Shown: positions 19,942 to 28,612 of the stretch, in pieces
How the letters are laid out: every line of letters starts with the position of its first letter
How positions within the stretch are numbered: position 1 is the stretch's first letter
Assembly (NCBI GenBank): GCA_902785325.1
Contig: CACZXZ010000026.1
Coordinates: 1 to 48,570, forward strand
DNA length: 48,570 bases
Direction of reading: 5' to 3'
DNA from: an uncultured Succinivibrio sp.
GTDB taxonomy: Bacteria > Pseudomonadota > Gammaproteobacteria > Enterobacterales > Succinivibrionaceae
The notes under the pieces: generated by a model
The model's database searches: none
Told to the model about the DNA's origin: nothing
Seen by the model: only the letters and a program-made list of their open reading frames with translations
Made by a program: the position numbers and the translations under genes

Positions 19942-21291
19942 ATGGTTTTTAAAGATGAACAAATAATCTGGAAGGTAAGAGCTGGGGTTAAATTACCCTT
20001 TGCACCTGAAGATCCAAAGGGCATAAATGAGAAAAATCAAGCTCAACCTTTAAAAACAGAAACTACTCAAACTGCAAATCAAATAGCTAATAACAGCTCA
20101 GTAGTTGCTAATCAAAATCAAGCTATTGTAAATACTAAGGAAGATGCAAATACACAGCCTGCAACTACCACTCAAACTGTTGCAGCTCCTGTTGCAAGTC
20201 AAAATGTAAATCAGAACTCAGTTCAAACTCTTGACCAAAATACTCTTCAAAACCAAAACGAGAATGTAAGTAAGACGCTTTCTGAGAGCTCTGAAAAGAG
20301 TCTATCTTCTGCTGCAATTCAAACTATTGCAGCTCAAAGTTTTCCTAAAACTACTACACTTGAAAGTACTACAACTGTAAAGACTACTGCATCAAGTGCC
20401 GTACAAACTCCGATTGCAAAGCCTCAGGTTGCACCTTCAACCAACGATACTCACTCTTTTGATGATTTAAATTCACTTCCAATTGAAGAGCTTAATAAGC
20501 GCTTGTTGTTACAAAAGATAAACTTAAAGCAGGATGCTTTTGAAGGAAATCCTGCACAAGCTCAAGTAACAGATGGTGTAGCAACAAATGCTCAACAAGC
20601 ATCTTTGAATACCGAGTGCAAAGTTCTTGAAAATCTACAAGCACCTCTAAATGAGAAGGTAGCTAAACTTGATGCTACAAGCTCTGTGTCTAACCGTGAA
20701 CCTTTAGCTTCAGCAAGCAAAGAAGCACAAACAACTACAGAGCCTGTAGTAACTTTAGCAACTGCATCAGTTGTTCCTGTTGCAGGTTCAGATAGAACTA
20801 CAAGCGAAAATACTAAAGCTTCAACTACTTTAGCTTATGGTGAGGTTGCACCTGAATTTGTAAGTCATTTAAAAAACAGTGAAGCACAAGCAAAGCAAGA
20901 GCAGAGTATTAACCCTGTATCACAACAGCATATGTTTAATGCCGCAACTCCTACTGCAGTAGTAGATGGGGTAGCAGTTGCAAATAACGCAAGTGTACAA
21001 GAGGAGAGTCTAATTACTCCTATTGCTAATTGGCATTTGCGAAAACAAAGAGCTGACGTCTTTATCGATTTGAACTCTAGTGTGGATTTTGTGGAAGGTT
21101 TAGTTAACTTTTTAAAATCTAAGAAAGTAGATGTAAAACCTTTTGATGAGAAAGTGCATTACTTACCATCTGATTTACTTTTAGTTGATCAAACAAGACT
21201 AGTGCCTCAAGGTACAGTGTATTGCTTAAACTTAGGTAAAAGATATATTTGGGACAATCTAAAACTAGAGTTAGGTGATAAGCTCAAATGA
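19942..21291 (+). CDS. holD: DNA polymerase III psi subunit (HolD-like) with a large low-complexity insert
   Basis: 449 residues; the usual psi has about 137. The last ~89 residues resemble HolD: IANWHLRK (361-368) matches the clamp-loader-binding ITQWSLRR peptide, and LVPQGTVYCLNLG matches the LPQGSHCNSWRLG end of the psi fold. A second W-x-x-R peptide, QIIWKVRAGVKLP, sits at residues 7-19. Residues ~28-355 are rich in Q, N, T, S, A and V and look disordered. The ATGA overlap with rimI is the same holD-rimI arrangement as in E. coli. Psi links the clamp loader to chi and SSB. The call rests on short motifs plus synteny, so it is moderate. Confidence 0.6.
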   Translation: MVFKDEQIIWKVRAGVKLPFAPEDPKGINEKNQAQPLKTETTQTANQIANNSSVVANQNQAIVNTKEDANTQPATTTQTVAAPVASQNVNQNSVQTLDQNTLQNQNENVSKTLSESSEKSLSSAAIQTIAAQSFPKTTTLESTTTVKTTASSAVQTPIAKPQVAPSTNDTHSFDDLNSLPIEELNKRLLLQKINLKQDAFEGNPAQAQVTDGVATNAQQASLNTECKVLENLQAPLNEKVAKLDATSSVSNREPLASASKEAQTTTEPVVTLATASVVPVAGSDRTTSENTKASTTLAYGEVAPEFVSHLKNSEAQAKQEQSINPVSQQHMFNAATPTAVVDGVAVANNASVQEESLITPIANWHLRKQRADVFIDLNSSVDFVEGLVNFLKSKKVDVKPFDEKVHYLPSDLLLVDQTRLVPQGTVYCLNLGKRYIWDNLKLELGDKLK

Positions 21292-21806
21292 TTAGTGATA
21301 AAAAGTTCTACACTAGAGTGCTTACAAAGGATGATTTAAATCTAGTACCTGAGCTTGAAGAAATAGCTTTTAAAGCTCAAAAAGATCCTTGGGGTACTCA
21401 AGCTATTCAAGAGAGTTTTGAGGATAGCTATGTGTTATTAGGTTTATTCCATTATCAAAAAGTAATTGGCTTTTCTGTGATTTTTAATACTAAATTCACC
21501 ACCGATTTATTAGAGATCTGCCTAACCCCTGAATTTCAAGGACAGCATCTTGGACAATTACTTTTACACAACACCCTTTTAAAAGCCTTAGAAATTGGAG
21601 CAAAAGAGTGCTTTTTAGAAGTAAGAGTAAGCAATACCAAAGCCTTTAACCTCTATCAAAAATACGGCTTTGAAAAGGTTGGTTTAAGAAAAAACTACTA
21701 CAACTCTAAAGATGGTACTCCTGGCGAAGATGCCTACACCATGCAACTTCCTGATATTGAAAGTAGACTTGCTCTTATAAACTTACAGGATCTTAATTGT
21801 AAGTAA
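21288..21806 (+). CDS. rimI: RimI, ribosomal protein S18 alanine N-acetyltransferase
   Basis: GNAT-family acetyltransferase that acetylates the N-terminus of S18 (and some other proteins). 172 residues. The acetyl-CoA pyrophosphate loop is LTPEFQGQHLGQLLL, and the C-terminal ARVSN-like VRVSNTKAFNLYQKYGFEKVGLRKNYY is the RimI signature (N-x-A-x-x-L-Y-x-x-x-G-F). The ATG overlaps the previous stop by four bases (ATGA), giving translational coupling. A short C-terminal tail beyond the fold is unremarkable. Confidence 0.9.
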   Translation: MISDKKFYTRVLTKDDLNLVPELEEIAFKAQKDPWGTQAIQESFEDSYVLLGLFHYQKVIGFSVIFNTKFTTDLLEICLTPEFQGQHLGQLLLHNTLLKALEIGAKECFLEVRVSNTKAFNLYQKYGFEKVGLRKNYYNSKDGTPGEDAYTMQLPDIESRLALINLQDLNCK

Positions 21807-22153
21807 ACTTAAAAGAGATTTAGGTTAGCTTGTTAGATGAGCTTTAGAGGTTTTAAATCAAGAACTGTGACGATAAGATCTTTTGGAAAAATAAATCTGA
21901 AGTTGAGTGGGTAGATTGCTAGATTTCTTCCTTGTAAATTTTAATTTACTTACTGCCCCTTCTCCAAAATTTACTAGTTTTTCTAAAAAATAGAGGGTAT
22001 TTTAACTTTTTCTAGATAATTTAAGCGTTTACATAAATACTATTGCACTGTTTAAATGCAATAGTAAAAATCCTTAAAATACCTACATTTTTCTAAAAAA
22101 TGCTTATATATCAATATATAAAGTCTAAAATTCATTGATTTTTCTTACTTTTT

Positions 22154-22169
22154 TGTAATTTTGATCACA
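22154..22169 (+). promoter_or_regulatory. Candidate CRP site upstream of pntA
   Basis: TGTAA-N6-TCACA differs from the CRP consensus TGTGA-N6-TCACA at one position. It lies about 37 bp before a TACAAT -10, a class II-like distance. The overlapping TTGATCACA also contains an FNR half-site (TTGAT), without a good second half. Confidence 0.4.
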
Positions 22170-22326
22170 TCTTAATGTTAAATCAATGAAAAACCTATAC
22201 AATGTCATGCTAAGACAAACAGTCTTAAGTTTTGGCGTGACGATCTATTCATTTGCGATATAAAAGCACTAAAAATGTAATCTATGCGCTATTTTGTTGT
22301 AGTGAAAATACTATAATAATAACCTA

Positions 22327-22433
22327 GGAAGTGGCTCTTCCAAATCTACATTTATGCATATAGCTGTAAATTTAGAGCTAGAGATCTGACCAAGCTCAGA
22401 TGCTAGGAAAGCCCTATTGTTACCAAACAATGG
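22327..22433 (+). ncRNA. Structured 5' leader of pntAB (possible cis-regulatory RNA)
   Basis: Four consecutive stem-loops: GGAAG/CTTCC (22327-22341); TAGCT-x-TAAA/TTTA-x-AGCTA (22361-22380); CTAG-x2-ATCTGA/TCAGAT-x-CTAG (22378-22406); ATTGTT/AACAAT with an outer CC/GG (22413-22433). The second and third share bases 22378-22380, so they compete, which allows switching. I recognise no known riboswitch class. Confidence 0.4.
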
Positions 22434-22493
22434 AAAGTACACTTTTCACAATTTAATACGGTCATTTTGACTATTATCAAACAGGGAAATGCG

Positions 22494-24032
22494 ATGCTTA
22501 TAGGTATTCCTAAAGAGAGTTTGCACGGTGAGACTAGGGTTGCTGCAACCCCAGATACTGTGGCTAAACTTTTAAAGTTAGGCTTTGAAGTTGCTGTTCA
22601 AAGCAATGCAGGAGCTCTTGCAAGTTTTGACGACGCTTCATATGCTCAAGCTGGTGCAAAAGTTGTTAAAGAGAAAGAGGCTTGGGGTGCAGATATTATC
22701 TTCAAGCTAAATGCTCCAACTGATGCTGAAATTGAACTAATGCACGAAGGTCAAACTTTAGTAAGTTTTATTAGACCTGCTCAAAACAGTGAATTAGTTG
22801 AGAAACTAAATGCTAAAAAAGTTACTGTTTTAGCAATGGATATGGTGCCACGTATTTCTCGTGCCCAATCTCTAGATGCTCTATCATCAACAGCTAATAT
22901 TTCAGGTTATCGTGCAGTTATCGAAGCTGCTCATGCTTTTGGCAGATTCTTTACAGGTCAGGTAACCGCTGCAGGTAAAGTTCCACCTGCAAAAGTTATG
23001 GTTATCGGTGCTGGTGTAGCAGGTCTTGCTGCAATCGGTACTGCTCACTCCTTAGGTGCTATTGTTCGTGCTTTTGATACTCGTTTAGAAGTAGCCGATC
23101 AAATTAGATCAATGGGTGGTGAGTTCTTAAAGCTAGACTTTAAGAATGAAGAAGGTGGTTCATCAGACGGTTATGCTAAGGTAATGTCTGACGAGTTCAT
23201 CAAGGCTGAGATGGAATTATTTGCAAAGCAGTGTAAAGAAGTTGATATCATCATCACTACTGCTGCAATTCCAGGTAAGAAGGCTCCATTACTAATCACT
23301 AAAGAAATGGTAGCTTCAATGAAGGCTGGCTCTGTAATCGTTGACTTAGCAGCTGCAACTGGCGGTAACTGTGAAGGCACTGTAGCAGGTGAAGTTATCA
23401 CCACTGAAAACGGTGTTAAGATGATTGGTTACACCGATTTAGCTGCAAGATTACCAGCTCAATCTTCACAACTATATTCAACTAACCTTGTAAACTTAGC
23501 AAAACTACTTTGCAAGAACAAGGATGGTCAAATCAACGTTGACTTTGAAGACGTAGTACTACGCAATATGACTGTAACTAAGGATGGTGACGTAACCTTC
23601 CCACCTCCAAAGATCAGCGTATCTGCAGCTCCTCAAGCAAAGGCTGAGACTAAGGAAGTTGTAAAGCCTGAGCCTAAGAAAGCAAATCCTGCTTTCAAGA
23701 TTGCAGCTTTAGCAGGGTTAGTAGTGCTATTCATGTTAATGGGTGCTTATGCTCCAGCTAAGTTCTTACCACACTTTACAGTGTTCGTATTAGCTTGCGT
23801 AGTAGGTTACTACGTAGTATGGAACGTAACTCATTCCTTACACACTCCATTGATGTCTGTAACTAACGCCATTTCTGGTATCGTGGTTGTAGGTGCAATG
23901 GTTCAAATTAGCAATAGCTCAATTCTAATTGGCATTCTTGCATTCATTGGTGTGTTAATCGTATCTATCAATATCTTTGGTGGTTTTGCGGTTACCCGTC
24001 GTATGTTAGCAATGTTTAGAAAACAGCAATAG
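22494..24032 (+). CDS. pntA: NAD(P) transhydrogenase subunit alpha
   Basis: Proton-translocating transhydrogenase alpha subunit, which couples proton entry to hydride transfer from NADH to NADP+. 512 residues (E. coli 510). The NAD-binding domain I begins [20 protein letters not shown] and has [22 protein letters not shown]. Three or four C-terminal helices follow after a Lys/Pro/Glu-rich linker (about 380-405). The start at 22494 is preferred over an in-frame TTG nine codons upstream, because MxIGIPKE is the family start and AGGGA precedes it. Confidence 0.96.
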   Translation: MLIGIPKESLHGETRVAATPDTVAKLLKLGFEVAVQSNAGALASFDDASYAQAGAKVVKEKEAWGADIIFKLNAPTDAEIELMHEGQTLVSFIRPAQNSELVEKLNAKKVTVLAMDMVPRISRAQSLDALSSTANISGYRAVIEAAHAFGRFFTGQVTAAGKVPPAKVMVIGAGVAGLAAIGTAHSLGAIVRAFDTRLEVADQIRSMGGEFLKLDFKNEEGGSSDGYAKVMSDEFIKAEMELFAKQCKEVDIIITTAAIPGKKAPLLITKEMVASMKAGSVIVDLAAATGGNCEGTVAGEVITTENGVKMIGYTDLAARLPAQSSQLYSTNLVNLAKLLCKNKDGQINVDFEDVVLRNMTVTKDGDVTFPPPKISVSAAPQAKAETKEVVKPEPKKANPAFKIAALAGLVVLFMLMGAYAPAKFLPHFTVFVLACVVGYYVVWNVTHSLHTPLMSVTNAISGIVVVGAMVQISNSSILIGILAFIGVLIVSINIFGGFAVTRRMLAMFRKQQ

Positions 24033-24055
24033 TAGGTTAAAGGAGATAATTTAAT

Positions 24056-25546
24056 ATGTTAGGTTTAACTCATATGGCCTACATCCTTGCAGCGCTTCTA
24101 TTCATCATGGCGCTAGCAGGTTTATCAAAGCAAGAAACTGCAAAGATGGGCTGTCTATCCGGTATGATCGGTATGGCAATTGCTCTAATTGCAACTTTCA
24201 CTGATGTAAGTGCTTTTGGTTTTGCTGCTATCGTAGTTGCAATGCTAATTGGTGGTGCTATCGGTATCTACGTAGCTAAGAAAGTTCAAATGACTCAGAT
24301 GCCTGAGTTAATTGCTTGCTTACACAGCTTCGTAGGTTTAGCTGCAGTTTTAGTTGGTTTCAACAGCTTCATTCACTTAGGTGTAATTCCATCATCTAAC
24401 TGTGTTATTCCAGTAGACGGTACTGCTGAAGATGCTGCTAATGCTTTAGCTCAATGCAAAGATGCATTAGTACAAGCTGCTTCAAAGACTGCTGCAGAAT
24501 TAAACACTGAATTAGTTGAAATCTTCTTAGGTATCTTCATTGGTGCTGTAACCTTCACAGGTTCTATCGTAGCTTACGGTAAGTTAAATGGTACTTATAA
24601 ACTACGTATCTTTAAGTCAGCTCCATTACAGTTACCTTTTGGCAACTACCTAAATCTTGCTGCTTTAGTAGTTTCATTCTTCTTAATGATTTGGTTCGTA
24701 GCCGCTGACAATGCTCCTGTGTTCCCATTACTAGTAATGACAGTTATTGCTTTAGTATTTGGTGTTCACTTAGTTGCTGCTATCGGTGGTGCTGATATGC
24801 CAGTTGTAATCTCAATGCTAAACTCATACTCAGGATGGGCAGCAGCTGCTTCTGGCTTCATGTTAGAGAACGATCTTCTAATCGTAACTGGTGCTTTAGT
24901 AGGTTCATCAGGTGCTATTCTTTCTTACATCATGTGTAAGGCAATGAACCGCTCCTTCATCTCTGTTATCGCAGGTGGCTTTGGTAATGCTCCTGTAGCT
25001 AAGAAAGACGATGAGGAAATGGGCGAGTACCGTGAGCTTAAGGCTCCTGAAGTTGCTGATCTATTAAAGAACTCATCTTCAGTTATCATCGCTCCAGGTT
25101 ACGGTATGGCTGTAGCTCAAGCACAAAATGCAGTAGCTCAATTAACTGAGAAGTTAAAGGCTCGTGGTATTGATGTTCGCTTTGCTATTCACCCTGTAGC
25201 AGGTCGTCTACCAGGTCACATGAACGTTCTATTAGCTGAGGCTAAGGTTCCATACGATATCGTATTTGAAATGGATGAAATCAATGACGATTTCGAGAAT
25301 ACAGATACCGTATTAGTTATCGGTGCTAACGATACTGTTAACCCAGCTGCAGCTGAAGATCCTTCAAGCCCAATTGCAGGTATGCCTGTTCTTGAGGTAT
25401 GGAAGGCTCGCAACGTAGTTGTATTCAAGCGTTCTATGAACCCAGGTTATGCTGGTGTTCAAAACCCACTATTCTTCAAGGAAAACTCAGCAATGTGCTT
25501 CGGCGATGCTAAGAAGACCGTTGAAGATATCGTAGCAAATATCTAA
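24056..25546 (+). CDS. pntB: NAD(P) transhydrogenase subunit beta
   Basis: Beta subunit with the membrane domain II and the NADP(H)-binding domain III. 496 residues against 462 in E. coli. The difference is mostly an insert of about 30 residues in the loop after [12 protein letters not shown], with two Cys (NCVIPVDG and AQCKDAL), before the helix [18 protein letters not shown]. Domain III is highly conserved: [32 protein letters not shown] and [12 protein letters not shown]. Strong AAGGAG before the ATG, 23 bp after pntA. Confidence 0.96.
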   Translation: MLGLTHMAYILAALLFIMALAGLSKQETAKMGCLSGMIGMAIALIATFTDVSAFGFAAIVVAMLIGGAIGIYVAKKVQMTQMPELIACLHSFVGLAAVLVGFNSFIHLGVIPSSNCVIPVDGTAEDAANALAQCKDALVQAASKTAAELNTELVEIFLGIFIGAVTFTGSIVAYGKLNGTYKLRIFKSAPLQLPFGNYLNLAALVVSFFLMIWFVAADNAPVFPLLVMTVIALVFGVHLVAAIGGADMPVVISMLNSYSGWAAAASGFMLENDLLIVTGALVGSSGAILSYIMCKAMNRSFISVIAGGFGNAPVAKKDDEEMGEYRELKAPEVADLLKNSSSVIIAPGYGMAVAQAQNAVAQLTEKLKARGIDVRFAIHPVAGRLPGHMNVLLAEAKVPYDIVFEMDEINDDFENTDTVLVIGANDTVNPAAAEDPSSPIAGMPVLEVWKARNVVVFKRSMNPGYAGVQNPLFFKENSAMCFGDAKKTVEDIVANI

Positions 25547-25555
25547 TTTTGCAAT

Positions 25556-25579
25556 AAAGCTCCCCATGTGGGGAGCTTT
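25556..25579 (+). terminator. Rho-independent terminator after pntB
   Basis: AAAGCTCCCC-ATGT-GGGGAGCTTT, a perfect 10-bp stem followed by CTCCTTCCTTTC. It starts 9 bp after the pntB stop. Confidence 0.9.
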
Positions 25580-25785
25580 CTCCTTCCTTTCAAAAAATTC
25601 TTTTCTCGCTTTATTTTAAGTAGTTAAAATCATTGCGCTCTAAAAGCAATCTGTTGCATCATTTTTATTTTGATAGCTGTTTTGCTTTCTAAAAATATGT
25701 CTCTTATAAGTAAGGAAGTATGCAATAATTGTCAGAATAACATTTAGATAGGCGTAAGCACATAGTTGTATATAGGATCAAGTAA

Positions 25786-27408
25786 ATGGACAATAAGAAC
25801 GAGTCATGTAAAGAAATCAATTCAACTTTATTTTCTGCTGCGGATATCTTGCGCGGAAAAATGGATGCTAATGAGTATAAGACTTACATACTAAGTGTGA
25901 TCTTTTATAAGTTCTTATCTGACAAAATGCTTGAGCAAGTAGCTGATCTTTTAGAATTAGATGAAGGGTGGTCTCTGTCAGATGTTCAAAATGAATACGA
26001 AGAAATCCTAAATTCAGAGAATAAAGATGATTTTCTTAAGGCTTTAAAAAACAAGACTCACTATGTAATTGAGCCAGAACTTACTTATACCAAGTTAGTT
26101 GATAATGTTAATCACAACAAATTCCAGCGTGAGGATTTACAAAAGGCTTTTGCTACTATTGAGCAATCAGACAAAATCTTTGTGGGTATGTTTAAAGACG
26201 TAGACCTATATTCAACTCGCTTAGGTGTAAATCCGCAGCAGCAATCAAATACAATTGCAGACTTAATCTTAAAGCTGAATGAAGCTAATGTACTTGGTCA
26301 CGATGGTGATTTACTAGGTGATGCTTACGAATATTTGATTGGTCAATTTGCTTCCGAAACTGGTAAGAAAGCAGGTGAATTCTATACTCCAAAGCCAGTA
26401 TCACAAGTCCTTTCAAGAATTGCACTTTTAGGACAAGAGAATAAGCCAAATTTAGCTGTTTATGATCCTGCTATGGGTTCAGGCTCATTATTACTACAAG
26501 CAAAGCATATTGTTAATCCAAATGTAGCAAGTCTGATTAAGTACTACGGTCAGGAGTTAATGACTACTACTTATAATCTTGCAAAGATGAACATGTTCTT
26601 GCATGGCATTGAACCTGAAAAGCAAATTCTAAGGAATGGTGACACCTTATCTGACGATTGGCCAAGTGGCATGGATAACAACTTTGATGCCGTAATGATG
26701 AATCCCCCTTATTCAGCAGCTTGGTCTGCAACCCAAGGTTTTATTTCTGATCCTAGATTTAGAGACTACGGCGTATTAGCTCCAAAGTCTAAGGCTGATT
26801 ATGCATTCTTACTACACGGTTTCTACCACTTAAAGCATAGCGGTACTATGTCAATTGTATTACCTCATGGTGTTTTATTCAGAGGAGCTGCTGAAGGTAC
26901 AATCAGAGAAAAATTACTTGAGAAAGGTTATATTTACGCAGTTATTGGTTTACCAGCTAACTTATTCTTTAATACATCAATTCCTACTTGTATCGTAGTG
27001 CTAAAGAAAGATCGTACAGTCGAAGATAATAAAAATGTACTGTTCATCGATGCATCTCAAGACTTTGTTAAGGGTAAAAAGCAGAATACTTTATCCCAGG
27101 AGAATATTGAGAAGATCATCTCTACCTACAAAGACAGAAAAGATGTAGAAAAGTATGCTCACTTAGCTTCATTTGATGAGATTAAAGAGAATGACTTTAA
27201 CCTTAACATTCCTCGTTATGTAAGTAATTTTGAGGAAGAGCCTGAAGTAGATTTGTCTGCACTAAAAGCTGAGATGGTAGATATTCAGAAAAATATTAAA
27301 TCAAATACATCAGATCTTATTTCTATGATGTCAGATTTAACCAGTTCAGATCCTAAAGTTCTTGAAGATATCCAAGGTTTAATTCAAATCTTTAAGGAGG
27401 ATAAATAA
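25786..27408 (+). CDS. hsdM: Type I restriction-modification system DNA methyltransferase subunit HsdM
   Basis: N6-adenine methyltransferase subunit of a type I system. 540 residues. After the N-terminal helical domain (ADILRGKMDANEYKTYILSVIFYKFLSD), AdoMet motif I is YDPAMGSGSLLL (about 225-236) and catalytic motif IV is NPPY (about 306-309). EFYTPKPVS and GVLAPKSKADYAFLLH are conserved HsdM blocks. Size and sequence resemble the EcoR124 (type IC) subfamily. First gene of hsdM-hsdS-hsdR; it ends two bases before hsdS. Confidence 0.96.
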   Translation: MDNKNESCKEINSTLFSAADILRGKMDANEYKTYILSVIFYKFLSDKMLEQVADLLELDEGWSLSDVQNEYEEILNSENKDDFLKALKNKTHYVIEPELTYTKLVDNVNHNKFQREDLQKAFATIEQSDKIFVGMFKDVDLYSTRLGVNPQQQSNTIADLILKLNEANVLGHDGDLLGDAYEYLIGQFASETGKKAGEFYTPKPVSQVLSRIALLGQENKPNLAVYDPAMGSGSLLLQAKHIVNPNVASLIKYYGQELMTTTYNLAKMNMFLHGIEPEKQILRNGDTLSDDWPSGMDNNFDAVMMNPPYSAAWSATQGFISDPRFRDYGVLAPKSKADYAFLLHGFYHLKHSGTMSIVLPHGVLFRGAAEGTIREKLLEKGYIYAVIGLPANLFFNTSIPTCIVVLKKDRTVEDNKNVLFIDASQDFVKGKKQNTLSQENIEKIISTYKDRKDVEKYAHLASFDEIKENDFNLNIPRYVSNFEEEPEVDLSALKAEMVDIQKNIKSNTSDLISMMSDLTSSDPKVLEDIQGLIQIFKEDK

Positions 27409-27410
27409 TC

Positions 27411-28595
27411 ATGTATCCGAAGTTAAGATTTAAGGGATTTGATGACGCTTGGGAACAGCGTAAGTTTGACGATGTATTTAATTACTTAGCGCATAATTCA
27501 TTATCAAGAGATGATTTAAATGACAATGAAGGAAGTATCAAAAATATTCATTATGGAGATGTTTTAATCAAATTCGGTAATGTCATTGATACTAAACATG
27601 AATACATTCCTTATGTAAACGATAATGTGAAATTGGAAAATAAAGCTTGTTTTTTACAAGATGGTGATGTTGTAATTGCTGATGCCGCAGAAGACTCAAC
27701 TGTTGGCAAATGCACAGAAATATCGGAATCTAGTGATCAAAAAATTGTATCAGGCTTACATACAATTCCTTGCAGACCAAAGAATAAATTTGCAAAAGGC
27801 TTTTTGGGATATTATCTAAACTCGAATGCTTACCATGACCAATTATTGCCCTTAATGCAAGGAACAAAAGTATCATCTATTTTAGGAGCTTGTTTTCACG
27901 AATTAGATAACCTTATCACCCTTCATCAGCGACAGTGTGAGGCTCTAAAGAAACAGAAGCAATTCTTCTTGCAAAATATGTTTCCAAAAGAAGGTGAATC
28001 TGTACCTAGAATTAGGTTTAATGGATTTACTGAACCTTGGGAACAGCGTAAGTTAAGTGATATTGGAAATATTATCACTGGCTCAACTCCATCTACAAAA
28101 GATAAAAATAATTACAATGGAGACTTTTTATTTGTAAGTCCTGCGGATATTCAGGGTAATAGATTTGTAGAAAAAACAATTACAACACTATCAGAATTAG
28201 GATTTAAGAAAGGTAGAATTCTAGCTCCAAAATCAACACTATTTGTAAGTATAGGATCAACCATTGGAAAAGTAGCACAAATAAGAGATTTTGCTGTTAC
28301 TAACCAGCAAATAAATAGTATCGAACCATTTAAAGATATTGATCCAGATTTTGTATTTTCTTTAATGCAAAAAGAATCACCATCTATAAGATGTCTATCT
28401 GCGACTCAAGCTGTTCCTATTCTTAATAAGACAACATTCAGTAATGTCGAAGTAAGTATTGCATCGAATATTAATGAACAATATAGAATAGGAGAGCTAT
28501 TTATAAAATTAGACTCAACCATCACCCTTCATCAGCGACAGTATGAACAACTTGTTTCTCTAAAGAAGTATCTACTATCTAAGATGTTTATATAG
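27411..28595 (+). CDS. hsdS: Type I restriction-modification specificity subunit HsdS
   Basis: DNA-recognition subunit with two target-recognition domains (TRD1 about residues 15-160, TRD2 about 215-355), each preceded by the conserved F-x-x-x-WEQRK peptide (13-18 and 204-209) and followed by ITLHQRQ helices (about 169-195 and 371-394). 394 residues, the normal size. The two halves share near-identical DNA at these points, a substrate for TRD exchange. The target sequence cannot be read from the protein. Confidence 0.94.
   Translation: MYPKLRFKGFDDAWEQRKFDDVFNYLAHNSLSRDDLNDNEGSIKNIHYGDVLIKFGNVIDTKHEYIPYVNDNVKLENKACFLQDGDVVIADAAEDSTVGKCTEISESSDQKIVSGLHTIPCRPKNKFAKGFLGYYLNSNAYHDQLLPLMQGTKVSSILGACFHELDNLITLHQRQCEALKKQKQFFLQNMFPKEGESVPRIRFNGFTEPWEQRKLSDIGNIITGSTPSTKDKNNYNGDFLFVSPADIQGNRFVEKTITTLSELGFKKGRILAPKSTLFVSIGSTIGKVAQIRDFAVTNQQINSIEPFKDIDPDFVFSLMQKESPSIRCLSATQAVPILNKTTFSNVEVSIASNINEQYRIGELFIKLDSTITLHQRQYEQLVSLKKYLLSKMFI
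27448..28054 (+). repeat. Direct repeat in hsdS, start of each TRD
   Basis: CTTGGGAACAGCGTAAGTT occurs exactly at 27448-27466 and 28036-28054, 588 bp apart and in the same frame. Recombination between copies would delete or swap TRD1. Confidence 0.9.
27915..28542 (+). repeat. Direct repeat in hsdS, after each TRD
   Basis: A 22-bp exact repeat (beginning ATCACCCTTCATCAGC) at 27915-27936 and 28521-28542 encodes the shared ITLHQRQ spacer. With the other repeat it brackets each TRD. Confidence 0.9.
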
Positions 28596-28612
28596 CAAAC
28601 ATAGGATTTATT

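Larger units (their letters stand above)
21807..22493 (+). promoter_or_regulatory. Long pntAB upstream region (687 bp): promoter and leader
   Basis: Very A+T-rich stretch without a gene. Features seen: a CRP-like site (22154-22169), a weak -10 TACAAT (22198-22203), a small hairpin TAAGAC-AAACA-GTCTTA (22211-22227) and a run of four hairpins (22327-22433) ending 60 nt before the pntA start. No open frame of note is found in 21807-22150. Confidence 0.55.
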
